Source of the DNA: Chloromonas sp. AAM2
Lineage: Eukaryota; Chlorophyta; Chlorophyceae; Chlamydomonadales; Chlamydomonadaceae
Length of the DNA: 15,519 nt
Direction of reading: 5' to 3'
NCBI GenBank assembly: GCA_004335635.1
Contig: QAXH01004474.1
Location: forward strand, 2,377 to 17,895
Under the pieces are notes generated by a model. That model saw only the letters and a program-made list of their open reading frames with translations, searched no databases and had not been told where the DNA came from. The translations under genes and the position numbers were made by a program. Below are positions 1 to 6,623 of the stretch, piece after piece. Each line of letters begins with the position of its first letter. Position 1 is the stretch's first letter.

Positions 1-235
1 CCCGCCTATAATATTCGAGTGCTTCGGCTCGCGTAGGTTTTGAACCATGTGAAATAAAAGGGATGTTTCCTATTTCCAGTTTATCGGAGGTGGAAAAGAA
101 AGTCATGTTGGTGGGATAATTATATAACGAGTTCACCAAACAACCACGTTCTATAATTTTGAAATCAATGTTTTTCTCTTGAAGTGCAATTCCGGTGGCA
201 AGCCCAATGGGACCAGCACCAATAATAATAACCAT
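1..235 (-). CDS. ypdA: YpdA/Bdr-family bacillithiol-disulfide reductase, N-terminal part (runs off left edge)
   Basis: The first 78 codons are visible, starting at the ATG at 235 and open to the left edge. The N-terminus is a beta strand followed by GAGPIGLA, the GxGxxG/A dinucleotide-binding loop that holds FAD in two-dinucleotide-binding flavoproteins. It is followed by an acidic residue ending the second strand (IIERG) and by LYNYPTNMTFFSTSDKLEIG, then FISHGSKPTRAEALEYYRR. The YNYP..MTFFS..D/EKL.IG...F run is characteristic of YpdA (Bdr), the NADPH-dependent flavoprotein that reduces bacillithiol disulfide to bacillithiol in Firmicutes and Bacteroidetes. No other part of the protein is visible, so the C-terminal NADPH domain cannot be checked. 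It is divergent from the outer-membrane barrel gene; a good TTG/TATCTTTG promoter lies 45 bp upstream. A generic pyridine nucleotide-disulfide oxidoreductase is the alternative. Confidence 0.85.
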   Translation of the reverse strand, partial: MVIIIGAGPIGLATGIALQEKNIDFKIIERGCLVNSLYNYPTNMTFFSTSDKLEIGNIPFISHGSKPTRAEALEYYRR

Positions 236-279
236 GTTGTGCTTTCTTTTACGGATTTGAGTGAGTGAAATTAACAGCC

Positions 280-311
280 CAAAGATACGAATCGTTTGAA
301 TGATTGGACAA
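280..311 (-). promoter_or_regulatory. Predicted Bacteroidetes-type promoter of the ypdA-like gene
   Basis: On the minus strand TATCTTTG (287 to 280) matches the TAnnTTTG -7 box exactly. A TTG lies 21 nt upstream (311 to 309), within the usual spacing for the -33 element. It predicts a leader of roughly 40 nt before the ATG at 235. Confidence 0.55.
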
Positions 312-329
312 TTTCGCTTAATGAACGAT

Positions 330-359
330 TTTGGTTCAAGATACGATATTGTACCTTTC
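330..359 (+). promoter_or_regulatory. Possible promoter of the DUF481-like gene
   Basis: TTTG at 330-333 is followed after 18 nt by TACCTTTC at 352-359, one mismatch from TAnnTTTG. It supports a transcript starting near 365 and therefore the ATG at 393 rather than the earlier in-frame ATG at 300 as the real start. Confidence 0.4.
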
Positions 360-392
360 CCAATAACCAACAAATACCACAGAATTTATCTT

Positions 393-1157
393 ATGATTCG
401 CTCACTTACAGTATTTACTGTGATGTCATTTTTGCTCGCAATCCCGACTCATGCCCAACTCCTAAACGTTGAAAGCGTTCGGGCAACCGAAGACTCGGCG
501 GGATGGTATGGTGAGCTGGAATTTGATCTTTCCCTGAATGGCTACAACGAACGCGTTATTGAATTCACAAACGAATCCAATCTCTCCTATTTCTCGAAAA
601 AGCATGCGTATATGCTGTTAAATAACCTTAATTTTGTAAATATCGATGGCAATTCACTGATTAGCAGCGGATATGTGCATCTTCGTTCTACTTTCCTGCG
701 AAGTGAAAGGTGGTCGCCCGAAGTATTTACGCAGTATCAATACAACAATAACCTCGGTTTAAATCATCGAACTTTAGGAGGTGCGGGTATTAAGTATCGC
801 TTTTATCGTGGAGAAAACTGGCGAGCAACTGCTTCTACAGCGTTGATGTATGAATATGAAGACTGGCAACTGGCCAATCAACCTGCTATTAAAAACGAAT
901 TTCTAAAGAGCAGCAGTAATGTTTCATTACGTGGAAAAATAAGTGACTCAGCCAGCCTGCTTTTAGTGGGATATTATCAGGCTCGTCCAAACCAGTTTTT
1001 TAAAGCCCGCTCTATCCTTGAGTCTGAAATTGAAATGGATATCACGAAGAAAATTGCGCTGAGCATCAGCTTCGTGGCCTCTTACGATGCCGCACCCATC
1101 ATCGATATTCCAAACCTGACCTATTCGCTCAGTAATGGGTTGGTGATTGAGTTATAA
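393..1157 (+). CDS. DUF481-like outer-membrane beta-barrel protein
   Basis: This is a 254-residue protein read from the ATG at 393. The frame is open back to 300, but the 31 extra residues are not signal-like, whereas residues 1-21 from 393 (MIRSL... ending in THA before QLL) form a clean Sec signal peptide. The promoter-like sequence also lies downstream of 300. The mature part is rich in short alternating hydrophobic/polar strands ending in aromatics, with LGGAGIKYRFYRGENWR and ALMYEYEDW, which is the pattern of the DUF481 (YdiY-like) barrel family: strands pair around small turns and the chain stays in the outer membrane. No enzyme motif is seen. It is not closely linked to any other gene and its function is unknown. 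The family call rests on pattern recognition; the outer-membrane location is more certain than the family. Confidence 0.75.
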   Translation: MIRSLTVFTVMSFLLAIPTHAQLLNVESVRATEDSAGWYGELEFDLSLNGYNERVIEFTNESNLSYFSKKHAYMLLNNLNFVNIDGNSLISSGYVHLRSTFLRSERWSPEVFTQYQYNNNLGLNHRTLGGAGIKYRFYRGENWRATASTALMYEYEDWQLANQPAIKNEFLKSSSNVSLRGKISDSASLLLVGYYQARPNQFFKARSILESEIEMDITKKIALSISFVASYDAAPIIDIPNLTYSLSNGLVIEL

Positions 1158-1189
1158 AGGGAACCTCCCAACTGGAAAAGGCTTTGTTC

Positions 1190-1425
1190 ATTTTTTCTTG
1201 ATACAAAACGAACCAAAAAATCAAGACAGTAGAAAAAAGGAGCTAAATTTGATTCTCCCGATAGCGTTCGGGACTAAAGGAAATTAATGCTCCCTCAAGT
1301 TCAGATTTAAATTCTTACTTCATCCGCGGTATGATTTCTTTTTTAACGCTTCATTCCACCATCTTCTTAACGCTATTTTTTTAAGGCCGGGTTTAAACCT
1401 TTTATCTATGGCTCAAACCTTGGTA
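1190..1425. repeat. Intergenic region with repeat-like hairpins (probable dispersed non-coding element)
   Basis: The 282-bp gap between the barrel gene and the hydrolase contains no credible gene. It holds two inverted repeats: CTTGAT / ATCAAG at 1197-1202 and 1220-1225, and TCCCGA / TCGGGA at 1256-1261 and 1268-1273 (6-bp perfect stem, 6-nt loop). On the minus strand the stretch reads as a composition of the kind I associate with dispersed intergenic sequences in Bacteroidetes-group genomes (a GGTTCGTTTTGTATCAAG motif). There is only one copy in this window, so the repeat status is inferred. Confidence 0.35.
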
Positions 1426-1439
1426 TCCATTACGTTCAC

Positions 1440-2402
1440 TTATTCAAACCACTCCAAAATGATGCGGTACAGCCATCCGGGGGGCGAGCTCAAAAAACCT
1501 ACGTGACCACCTTCATTTGTAAAGCAGGTTCGGATATATGCGTTGGACTCCAAATCTTCAAAAGGAGCAAATTCAATGGGACAAAGTGTATCGGTTTTAC
1601 TGTGAACTACCAGCAGCGGTACCTCCACATCCTTATAAAAATGCTTGCTGGAGCACTGATGATAATAATCGTCCGCCCCATCAAAACCGTGTAGTTTAGC
1701 GGTAACCTGATCATCAAATTCATAGATGGAGTTTCCCTTAAAGATTGGCATTTCGGGAAAACGCTCTCGTTTTTGCTCCAGTTTTTCAACAAGTGTTTTA
1801 AGAAACCGATATTCGTACATACGATTGATACCCTGTTGCATTCGGATGGAACCTTCCTTCAGGTCATAGGGCGGAGATACGGCCACAGCCTTGCTCACTA
1901 AGCTTTTTCCCGCTTCCTCACCTAAATATTTCACCAGCGCATTTCCACCCAGTGAGTATCCAACAGCATATATTTCTTTACCGGGGAAACGATTTTTGAT
2001 CCACCTGAAAAGAGTCCGGTAGTCATCTGTAGCTCCAGAGTGATAAAATCTGGGTTGATCATTCAACCGACTCCCACATCCTCTGAAATTCAATGCGACA
2101 GACGAAAATCCAGCTTCTTGCAGTTCACGCATTAAATTTGCGATATAATGCCGATCCGAAGACCCTTCAAGTCCGTGAAATAAGGCAACTACCGGTTTAT
2201 CTGAATCTGGGTTACAAACATCCACTTCCAGGAAATCATTATCCGGGGTTGGGATTTCGATTCGCTCATAATGCGGCTTCCAAACCCTTGTAAACTGCGA
2301 CGCCACTACGGTATGAACATGCGTGTTCCATGCCCACCAAACAGGATTAAAAGCCTCTAGCTCTGTCTGTTCATTTTCTGCTTCTACTAAACTTCTATTC
2401 AT
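1440..2402 (-). CDS. YheT-family alpha/beta hydrolase
   Basis: A 320-residue cytoplasmic alpha/beta hydrolase. The N-terminus FNPVWWAWNTHVHTV (18-32) matches the YheT subfamily lead-in. The oxyanion strand HGLEGSS is at 76-82, RGCGSR at 107-112 and HSGATDD at 121-127. The nucleophile elbow GYSLGGN places Ser150, acid Asp271 is in HSKTDTLCP, and the base His300 is in NEGGHVGFL. These are the family's triad residues in the right order and the length is normal (YheT-like proteins are about 320-340 residues). The physiological substrate of the family is poorly defined; esterase activity on short acyl esters is typical. It stands alone and is divergent from plsC by 92 bp. A TAGCTTTG -7-like box ends only 4 bp before the ATG, so the mRNA may be almost leaderless or the start may lie slightly inside. 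Confidence 0.9.
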   Translation of the reverse strand: MNRSLVEAENEQTELEAFNPVWWAWNTHVHTVVASQFTRVWKPHYERIEIPTPDNDFLEVDVCNPDSDKPVVALFHGLEGSSDRHYIANLMRELQEAGFSSVALNFRGCGSRLNDQPRFYHSGATDDYRTLFRWIKNRFPGKEIYAVGYSLGGNALVKYLGEEAGKSLVSKAVAVSPPYDLKEGSIRMQQGINRMYEYRFLKTLVEKLEQKRERFPEMPIFKGNSIYEFDDQVTAKLHGFDGADDYYHQCSSKHFYKDVEVPLLVVHSKTDTLCPIEFAPFEDLESNAYIRTCFTNEGGHVGFLSSPPGWLYRIILEWFE

Positions 2403-2445
2403 ACTACAAAGCTATATAGAATCTGACATTCATTCCATTTCTCAT

Positions 2446-2476
2446 TTTCAGAGGAGCTAAGCATCCGCTATATTCG
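2446..2476 (+). promoter_or_regulatory. Possible promoter of plsC
   Basis: TTTC at 2446-2449, a 19-nt spacer, then TATATTCG at 2469-2476. Each box differs by one base from TTTG / TAnnTTTG. It would give a leader of about 12-15 nt before the ATG at 2495. Confidence 0.35.
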
Positions 2477-2494
2477 GTTCAAAAATTCTGATAC

Positions 2495-3241
2495 ATGGCA
2501 TCTTCTCTTTCACCTGTCGAATACATACGGAGTTTCCTGGCTGTAATCGTATTTTTTTTGATGTTTGCCCTATCGACTCCATTAATTGCTTTATTACTGA
2601 TCTTCTCCTTCGGCAGAGCAACTAATTTTGTAGTTGAAAATTTTGGGCCCTTTATCGCTTATCCGGTTCTTTGGACCCTTGGCATTAAATTTACGGTCAT
2701 TCAGCATGGCAAGCCTGTTGATCCGCCGGTAATATACACCATCAACCACAGTTCAACGCTTGATCTGGTTACCATGATTGCCCTGGGTTTACCCCACATC
2801 CGGTTTGTGGCCAAGTGGGAGCTCCAATATAATCCGCTTTTTTTTATAGTTGGAAGATTAACGGGACAGGTTTTTATACAGCGTAAGAAAAGTGATAAAG
2901 CAATCAAAAAATTACAGAATACCTATAAAAGACTACAGCAAGATCAGCTTTCAATTATGGTAGCGCCCGAAGGATCGAGAAAGCACCCCGGAATCATTGG
3001 CCCGTTCAAAAAGGGAGCTTTTCATATGGCCATCGATTTGGGTTTTCCGATTGTACCCATCTATTTTGACGGAAATCAGGATTTAAGTTTAGGTGGATCT
3101 CTTTTATCAAAAAGCGGATCTGTTGAGGCCCACATTCATGAAGCTATTGATACTTCAGACTGGAAAAAAGAAACGATTGAAGAACATATCAGCGACGTCC
3201 GAAATAAATATCTGGAATGGGCCGGAGTGGAAGAGTCCTGA
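2495..3241 (+). CDS. plsC: 1-acyl-sn-glycerol-3-phosphate acyltransferase (PlsC family)
   Basis: A 248-residue membrane-bound acyltransferase that would acylate lysophosphatidic acid to phosphatidic acid in phospholipid synthesis. One or two hydrophobic segments (about 12-40) anchor it at the inner membrane. The four acyltransferase blocks are present in order: the HX4D catalytic motif NHSSTLD (His85, Asp90); GQVFIQRKK (about 124-132); the substrate-phosphate motif APEGSRKHPG (157-166; E159, G160, R162); and IVPIYF (186-191). Length is typical for PlsC (about 240 residues). The stop TGA directly touches the stop of the convergent small gene, with no spacer, so the two transcripts must overlap in their 3' ends. 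It could act on another lysophospholipid or ornithine lipid (OlsA-like), but the motifs do not distinguish these. Confidence 0.9.
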   Translation: MASSLSPVEYIRSFLAVIVFFLMFALSTPLIALLLIFSFGRATNFVVENFGPFIAYPVLWTLGIKFTVIQHGKPVDPPVIYTINHSSTLDLVTMIALGLPHIRFVAKWELQYNPLFFIVGRLTGQVFIQRKKSDKAIKKLQNTYKRLQQDQLSIMVAPEGSRKHPGIIGPFKKGAFHMAIDLGFPIVPIYFDGNQDLSLGGSLLSKSGSVEAHIHEAIDTSDWKKETIEEHISDVRNKYLEWAGVEES

Positions 3242-3493
3242 TTATTTATCGCGAAAAAAATAGATCTTTTTGCTGTCGGCATCTCTGCGGCTTTTCACCT
3301 TTATATCATTTTTTTTACCAAACTGATATACCGCGGTTCGCATCGAATTAATATTTTTTTCATTGGTATAACTTACCTCAACCGCCTGTCCACCTGGTTT
3401 TAGCTTTTCGATTGCATCTAATAATGGCTTGAATTTAGATGTTCTTTTCTTAGAAGATTTTACACTCGATCGTTTTACAAATTTAATATCCAT
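3242..3493 (-). CDS. Small basic hypothetical protein, possibly nucleic-acid binding
   Basis: An 83-residue protein from the ATG at 3493; the frame extends to a TTG at 3553, but that start has neither ribosome site nor promoter. The sequence opens with a Lys/Arg/Ser-rich tail (KFVKRSSVKSSKKRTSKFK), then a helix LLDAIEKLKPGGQAVEVSYT, a helix INSMRTAVYQFGKKNDIKV, and ends in KSRRDADSKKIYFFRDK, which looks like a beta hairpin. The order helix, helix, strand-turn-strand with many positive charges resembles a small winged-helix-like fold. I do not recognise a named family. It is convergent with plsC with stop codons adjacent, and has about 300 bp of AT-rich sequence upstream. Confidence 0.6.
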   Translation of the reverse strand: MDIKFVKRSSVKSSKKRTSKFKPLLDAIEKLKPGGQAVEVSYTNEKNINSMRTAVYQFGKKNDIKVKSRRDADSKKIYFFRDK

Positions 3494-3799
3494 AACTGTA
3501 TGATTTATTAGATAAATATCTACCGATGAATATAATAATTCTATATCAAACAAGAATTAGATTATTAATAAGGCATATATAATGCAGAAGAAAAAGTTGG
3601 TGAATAATTTTTGTGTTTATTTTTTTAACTAAAAATCAACACACACTACGATATTTTAATCGAAATCTGCATCAAATATTTTAGATAATAATACAGGAAT
3701 AATTGAAATCTATTGGGAAGCTGACAAAACCAATATAAAAGTCCACTGTAAGGTGTCCCTATCCTGATAGATTCAGGGATTAGTGAAACTTGATTGCCT

Positions 3800-4450
3800 T
3801 TAGGATTGATCATTCATTATAAAAAAGAACAAGTCTGTGATCATCCGCAGCAAAACAAAAAGAAAGATGATAATGCCGTAGCCGTTTCCAAAGAAGCTTC
3901 CCAGCAGGCTATCTCGGACTACCGGCACTAAAAAGACACCGCAAACAAAAGAGATCATAAACAACGCGCCTGCGATGAACGTGATCCCTCCATAATGATA
4001 AAATAGCTTTTGCTTCCATTTTTGGGGATCAAGCGTGTTTAGGCTGATTACAAATTGTACTCCGTAGAGGATAAATATCGCCATTGTTACAGCGACCAGT
4101 TCTTCCCAAAGCTTAGGTGTTTCAAATATGCCCGTGATACTTGCGATAAACCCAAAGAATTGTAATAGCATAAAGCAGCTGACCAACAGCGCAAACGCTT
4201 CTTTGGCCATTTTAGCCCAGTTGAACCGGTGGCTACGAACCTGCATGATCACATCAACGATGAAATAGAACAGAAGATACACAATACGGTCTATGAAATA
4301 GCTACCCAAAACGATACCCGGCTCCCACCCAAACAAGCTTACGCCCCAAAATGGCAGCAGCCCGAGTAAAATAAACGCTATCCAGCCGGCAGACCTTAGT
4401 TCCCCAAAAATCACCACACATGAAAGTTTACGAAATATAGATGCGATCAT
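3800..4450 (-). CDS. Six-helix integral membrane protein, DUF6498-like
   Basis: A 216-residue protein that is mostly membrane. Hydrophobic segments lie at about 22-40, 45-69, 85-108, 116-137, 152-178 and 190-212. The second segment opens with FGWEPGIVLGSYFIDRIVYLLFY; a GW.PG..L..Y..(E/D) pattern there recalls the uncharacterised DUF6498 membrane family, which I offer as a tentative label. There is no enzymatic motif, signal peptide or soluble domain. It starts at the ATG at 4450 and stands alone between the small basic gene and the tRNA. A weak hairpin (CCTGA at 3763-3767, TCAGG at 3773-3777) lies downstream but lacks a T tract. Confidence 0.7.
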   Translation of the reverse strand: MIASIFRKLSCVVIFGELRSAGWIAFILLGLLPFWGVSLFGWEPGIVLGSYFIDRIVYLLFYFIVDVIMQVRSHRFNWAKMAKEAFALLVSCFMLLQFFGFIASITGIFETPKLWEELVAVTMAIFILYGVQFVISLNTLDPQKWKQKLFYHYGGITFIAGALFMISFVCGVFLVPVVRDSLLGSFFGNGYGIIIFLFVLLRMITDLFFFIMNDQS

Positions 4451-4583
4451 CTCGTACCGTTTAAATGCCTTGGTTTATGACATTTAATGTAGGCATTATT
4501 TCTGCTACAGGTTAGATTACGAAGCCGACTTTTATGCTCAAAGCTTATTTCCCGCTCAAATTATCACTCAAACTGAAAGGCAT

Positions 4584-4627
4584 AAAAAAACCTTTGCTTT
4601 ACTCTAAATTGAGTTAAAACAAAGGTT
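4584..4627 (-). terminator. Rho-independent terminator of tRNA-Val
   Basis: On the minus strand AACCTTTG (4627 to 4620) and CAAAGGTT (4596 to 4589) form an 8-bp stem that continues with an inner ACTC/GAGT pairing, followed by a run of seven T (4590 to 4584). It begins 10 bp after the tRNA 3' end. Confidence 0.8.
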
Positions 4628-4636
4628 AATATAATG

Positions 4637-4711
4637 TGGGCGATGAGGGACTCGAACCCCCGACCCCCTCGGTGTAAACGAGGTGCTCTGAACCAACTGA
4701 GCTAATCGCCC
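4637..4711 (-). tRNA. tRNA-Val (anticodon TAC)
   Basis: A 75-nt cloverleaf on the minus strand. The acceptor stem is GGGCGAT (4711-4705) with ATCGCCC (4644-4638) and discriminator A at 4637. D arm TAGCTCAGTTGGTTCAGAGC; anticodon stem CCTCG/CGAGG around loop TTTACAC, giving anticodon TAC, valine (reads GTA and other GTN codons by wobble). T arm GGGGGTTCGAGTCCC (the GGTTCGA core). CCA is not encoded: the base after the discriminator begins CAT, so CCA must be added after transcription. It has its own consensus promoter and terminator, so it is a single-gene unit. Confidence 0.97.
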
Positions 4712-4729
4712 GACTTGTTCGAAGGGCGA

Positions 4730-4760
4730 CAAATATAAGAACATTTCAAGTCTGGGCAAA
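4730..4760 (-). promoter_or_regulatory. Consensus Bacteroidetes-type promoter of tRNA-Val
   Basis: On the minus strand TTTG (4760 to 4757), a 19-nt spacer, and TATATTTG (4737 to 4730) match the -33 and -7 boxes without a mismatch. The -7 box ends 18 bp before the mature tRNA 5' end, leaving a leader of about 10-12 nt. This is the strongest promoter in the window and it supports the use of this consensus elsewhere. Confidence 0.8.
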
Positions 4761-4789
4761 GAAATATTAACACATTTCTTGATTTATTG

Positions 4790-4804
4790 GTTAACACTGT
4801 TAAC
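4790..4804. promoter_or_regulatory. Perfect 15-bp palindrome upstream of fadI (candidate operator)
   Basis: GTTAACACTGTTAAC is a perfect inverted repeat with a single central base. A TTG at 4787-4789 and TACCTTTC at 4806-4813 flank it, so if these are the -33 and -7 boxes of fadI (16-nt spacing, a little short) the palindrome fills the spacer, a classic repressor position. A related sequence, TTAATGCTGTTAA (4825-4837), lies 34 bp further on, centre to centre. Beta-oxidation genes are often controlled by TetR- or GntR-type repressors that sense acyl-CoA; the regulator here is unknown. Confidence 0.45.
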
Positions 4805-4868
4805 TTACCTTTCTTTTTTACATTTTAATGCTGTTAATAAACAAATTCTTTTCAATGAATAGTGCATT

Positions 4869-6173
4869 ATGAGTAACACTAAAAAATATCCATTTAATGC
4901 GGTACTCGTGGATGGAGGACGTATCCCCTTCCAAAAATCAGGTACCAGCTATAACGACCTTATGGCCTACGATTTGGGTCGCATGGCCATTCAGGGACTA
5001 ATAGCCCGAAATCCGGTTGAGCCCGCACAGATCGAACGGGTGATTATGGGCACAGTGATTCAGGAGGTCAAAACCAGTAATGTAGCTCGGGAAAGTGCTC
5101 TTGGAGCAGGTATTCCTAAATCTGTTCCGGCTTTTACCACAACTATGGCTTGTATCTCCTCAAATCAGGCCATTGCAAGCGGCGTTGACCTCATTCGTTC
5201 TGGTCAGGCTAAAGTTATACTTGCTGGTGGAACCGAGACCATGTCGGATATTCCCGTTCGCTTCAAAAAGAAATTTCGGCAAAAAGTTTTGGAAGCCCGC
5301 AAGTACAAATCTCCACTCGATTTTCTGAAGTTTTTTAAAGGACTCGGCTTCAAAGATTTTCTACCGGAGCTTCCGGCTATTGCCGAGTTTTCTACAGGCG
5401 AAGTAATGGGCGAAAGTGCAGACCGGATGGCTGCTCATTTTGGAGTGAGCCGTGAGGATCAGGACGAATATGCCTTGCGTTCTCACCAAATGGCCGCCAA
5501 AGCAACTCAGGAAGGACTACTGGATCAGGAGCTCATTCCAGCAAAAATTCCACCTACATTTGAGGTAGTGAAAAAAGATAACGGCTTTCGGCAAGATACT
5601 TCCATAGAAAAACTTGCCAAGTTACGGCCGGCATTCATTAAGCCTCATGGAACCGTGACGGCCGGAAACTCATCGTTCCTCACCGATGGCGCGTCTGCTT
5701 CCTTCATCATGGAAGAACAAACTGCTTTAGAGTTTGGATTACAGCCTAAGGCTTATATCAGAGAATACAACTTCGTTTCGCAGGATCCGGGTGAAGAATT
5801 ACTTCTTGGTCCTGCTTACGCTATTCCCAAAGCCCTTAACGCTATGAACCTGACGTTGGAGGATATTGGTGTTTTTGAACTGCACGAAGCCTTCGCCGGA
5901 CAAGTGCTTTCCGTATTAACCGCCCTTAATTCAGACAAATTTGCCAAAGAATCGTTGACCCGGGATCAAAAGGTTGGTGACATCCCAATGGATAAATTGA
6001 ATACCCTGGGTGGTTCACTATCACTGGGACACCCTTTTGGAGCTACCGGAGTTCGGTTAGTGACCACGGCAGCCAACAGGTTAATTCGAGAAGACGCCGA
6101 ATTTGCCCTGGTTTCAGCTTGTGCGGCAGGTGGACAGGGACATGCAGTTGTGCTGGAGAGATATGGAAATTGA
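4869..6173 (+). CDS. fadI: Acetyl-CoA C-acyltransferase (3-ketoacyl-CoA thiolase), FadI type
   Basis: A 434-residue thiolase that cleaves 3-ketoacyl-CoA with CoA into acetyl-CoA and a shortened acyl-CoA, the last step of beta-oxidation. The acyl-carrying nucleophile is Cys95 in TTMACISSNQA. The other active-site residues are His339 in ELHEAF, His388 in GHPFGATG and Cys418 in SACAAGGQG. Between about 128 and 180 it carries the extra basic/hydrophobic loop (RFKKKF..., FKDFLPELPAIAEFST) that marks the FadI / mitochondrial trifunctional-protein beta subunit rather than FadA; EDQDEYALRSH follows as in that subfamily. It is followed by fadJ, its expected partner subunit, after a 450-bp gap occupied by repeats. 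No Shine-Dalgarno sequence precedes the ATG. A palindrome upstream suggests repression by a fatty-acid regulator. Confidence 0.93.
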   Translation: MSNTKKYPFNAVLVDGGRIPFQKSGTSYNDLMAYDLGRMAIQGLIARNPVEPAQIERVIMGTVIQEVKTSNVARESALGAGIPKSVPAFTTTMACISSNQAIASGVDLIRSGQAKVILAGGTETMSDIPVRFKKKFRQKVLEARKYKSPLDFLKFFKGLGFKDFLPELPAIAEFSTGEVMGESADRMAAHFGVSREDQDEYALRSHQMAAKATQEGLLDQELIPAKIPPTFEVVKKDNGFRQDTSIEKLAKLRPAFIKPHGTVTAGNSSFLTDGASASFIMEEQTALEFGLQPKAYIREYNFVSQDPGEELLLGPAYAIPKALNAMNLTLEDIGVFELHEAFAGQVLSVLTALNSDKFAKESLTRDQKVGDIPMDKLNTLGGSLSLGHPFGATGVRLVTTAANRLIREDAEFALVSACAAGGQGHAVVLERYGN

Positions 6174-6196
6174 ATTTAAAAATCCCAGTCTTGGCT

Positions 6197-6334
6197 TCCG
6201 ACCTCCACTGTCTCCTCCTTAACAAGGAGGAGGACACCTTAATTATATCTTTGCCATGATCGTAGAACTGAACTTTTTAACAACATCGAATAAAGTCCTC
6301 TCCTTGAGAAGAAGAGGACTTAGGTGAGGTCGGA
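6197..6334. repeat. MITE/REP-like element, copy 1
   Basis: A 138-bp unit bounded by the inverted ends TCCGACCTC (6197-6205) and GAGGTCGGA (6326-6334). Inside, CTCCTCCTT (6212-6220) and AAGGAGGAG (6224-6232) form a 9-bp hairpin with a 3-nt loop, and a second hairpin (CCTCT..., around 6297-6316) lies near the right end. Copy 2 downstream has the same length and very similar sequence. It contains no transposase, so it is non-autonomous. Hairpin-bearing elements of this type are mobilised by REP-associated (RAYT) or IS200/IS605-like transposases in other genomes; that link is inferred. Confidence 0.8.
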
Positions 6335-6417
6335 GGTAAGGGCTTTTATGTACAATTTTCACTCGTATTCGTTTTCAATACATTTATAAAATCAACACAA
6401 TGAGCATTCCAAACTCT

Positions 6418-6555
6418 TCCGACCTCCACTGTCTCCTCCTTGGCAAGGAGGAGCACGCTTTATTAACATCTTTGCCATGAATGTAGAACTAAACTTTTTA
6501 ACAACACCGAATAAAGTCCTCTCCTTGCGAAGGAGAGGATTTAGGTGAGGTCGGA
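6418..6555. repeat. MITE/REP-like element, copy 2
   Basis: The second 138-bp unit has the same terminal inverted repeats (TCCGACCTC 6418-6426, GAGGTCGGA 6547-6555) and the same two hairpins. The right hairpin here is perfect: CCTCTCCTT (about 6518-6526), loop GCG, AAGGAGAGG. The copies are in direct orientation, 221 bp apart start to start, and the similarity continues for about 20-30 bp past the right end (AGGGCTTTT followed by a T-rich stretch). In copy 2 the GGGCTTTTTTT after the element could also act as a weak terminator. The remaining parts of the 450-bp fadI-fadJ gap show nothing I can name. Confidence 0.8.
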
Positions 6556-6623
6556 TATGAGGGCTTTTTTTGTATGTATTCATCCAAAACCATTTTCCAC
6601 GAACATTCAATTAACATAAAACC

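Noticed and set aside
300..392. Extended N-terminus of the DUF481-like protein
   Set aside because: The 31 extra residues precede a complete signal peptide and overlap the promoter-like sequence, so the start at 393 is preferred.
3756..3780. Terminator after the DUF6498-like gene
   Set aside because: The hairpin is short and imperfect and is not followed by a T tract.
6043..6237. 64-codon minus-strand frame over the end of fadI and the first repeat
   Set aside because: It lies antisense to the conserved C-terminus of the thiolase and continues into repeat sequence.
6392..6610. 72-codon minus-strand frame across the second repeat (RPHLNPLLRKERTLFG...PPCQGGDSGG)
   Set aside because: It is the translation of the repeat hairpins; such frames appear wherever the element is inserted and have no protein-like features.
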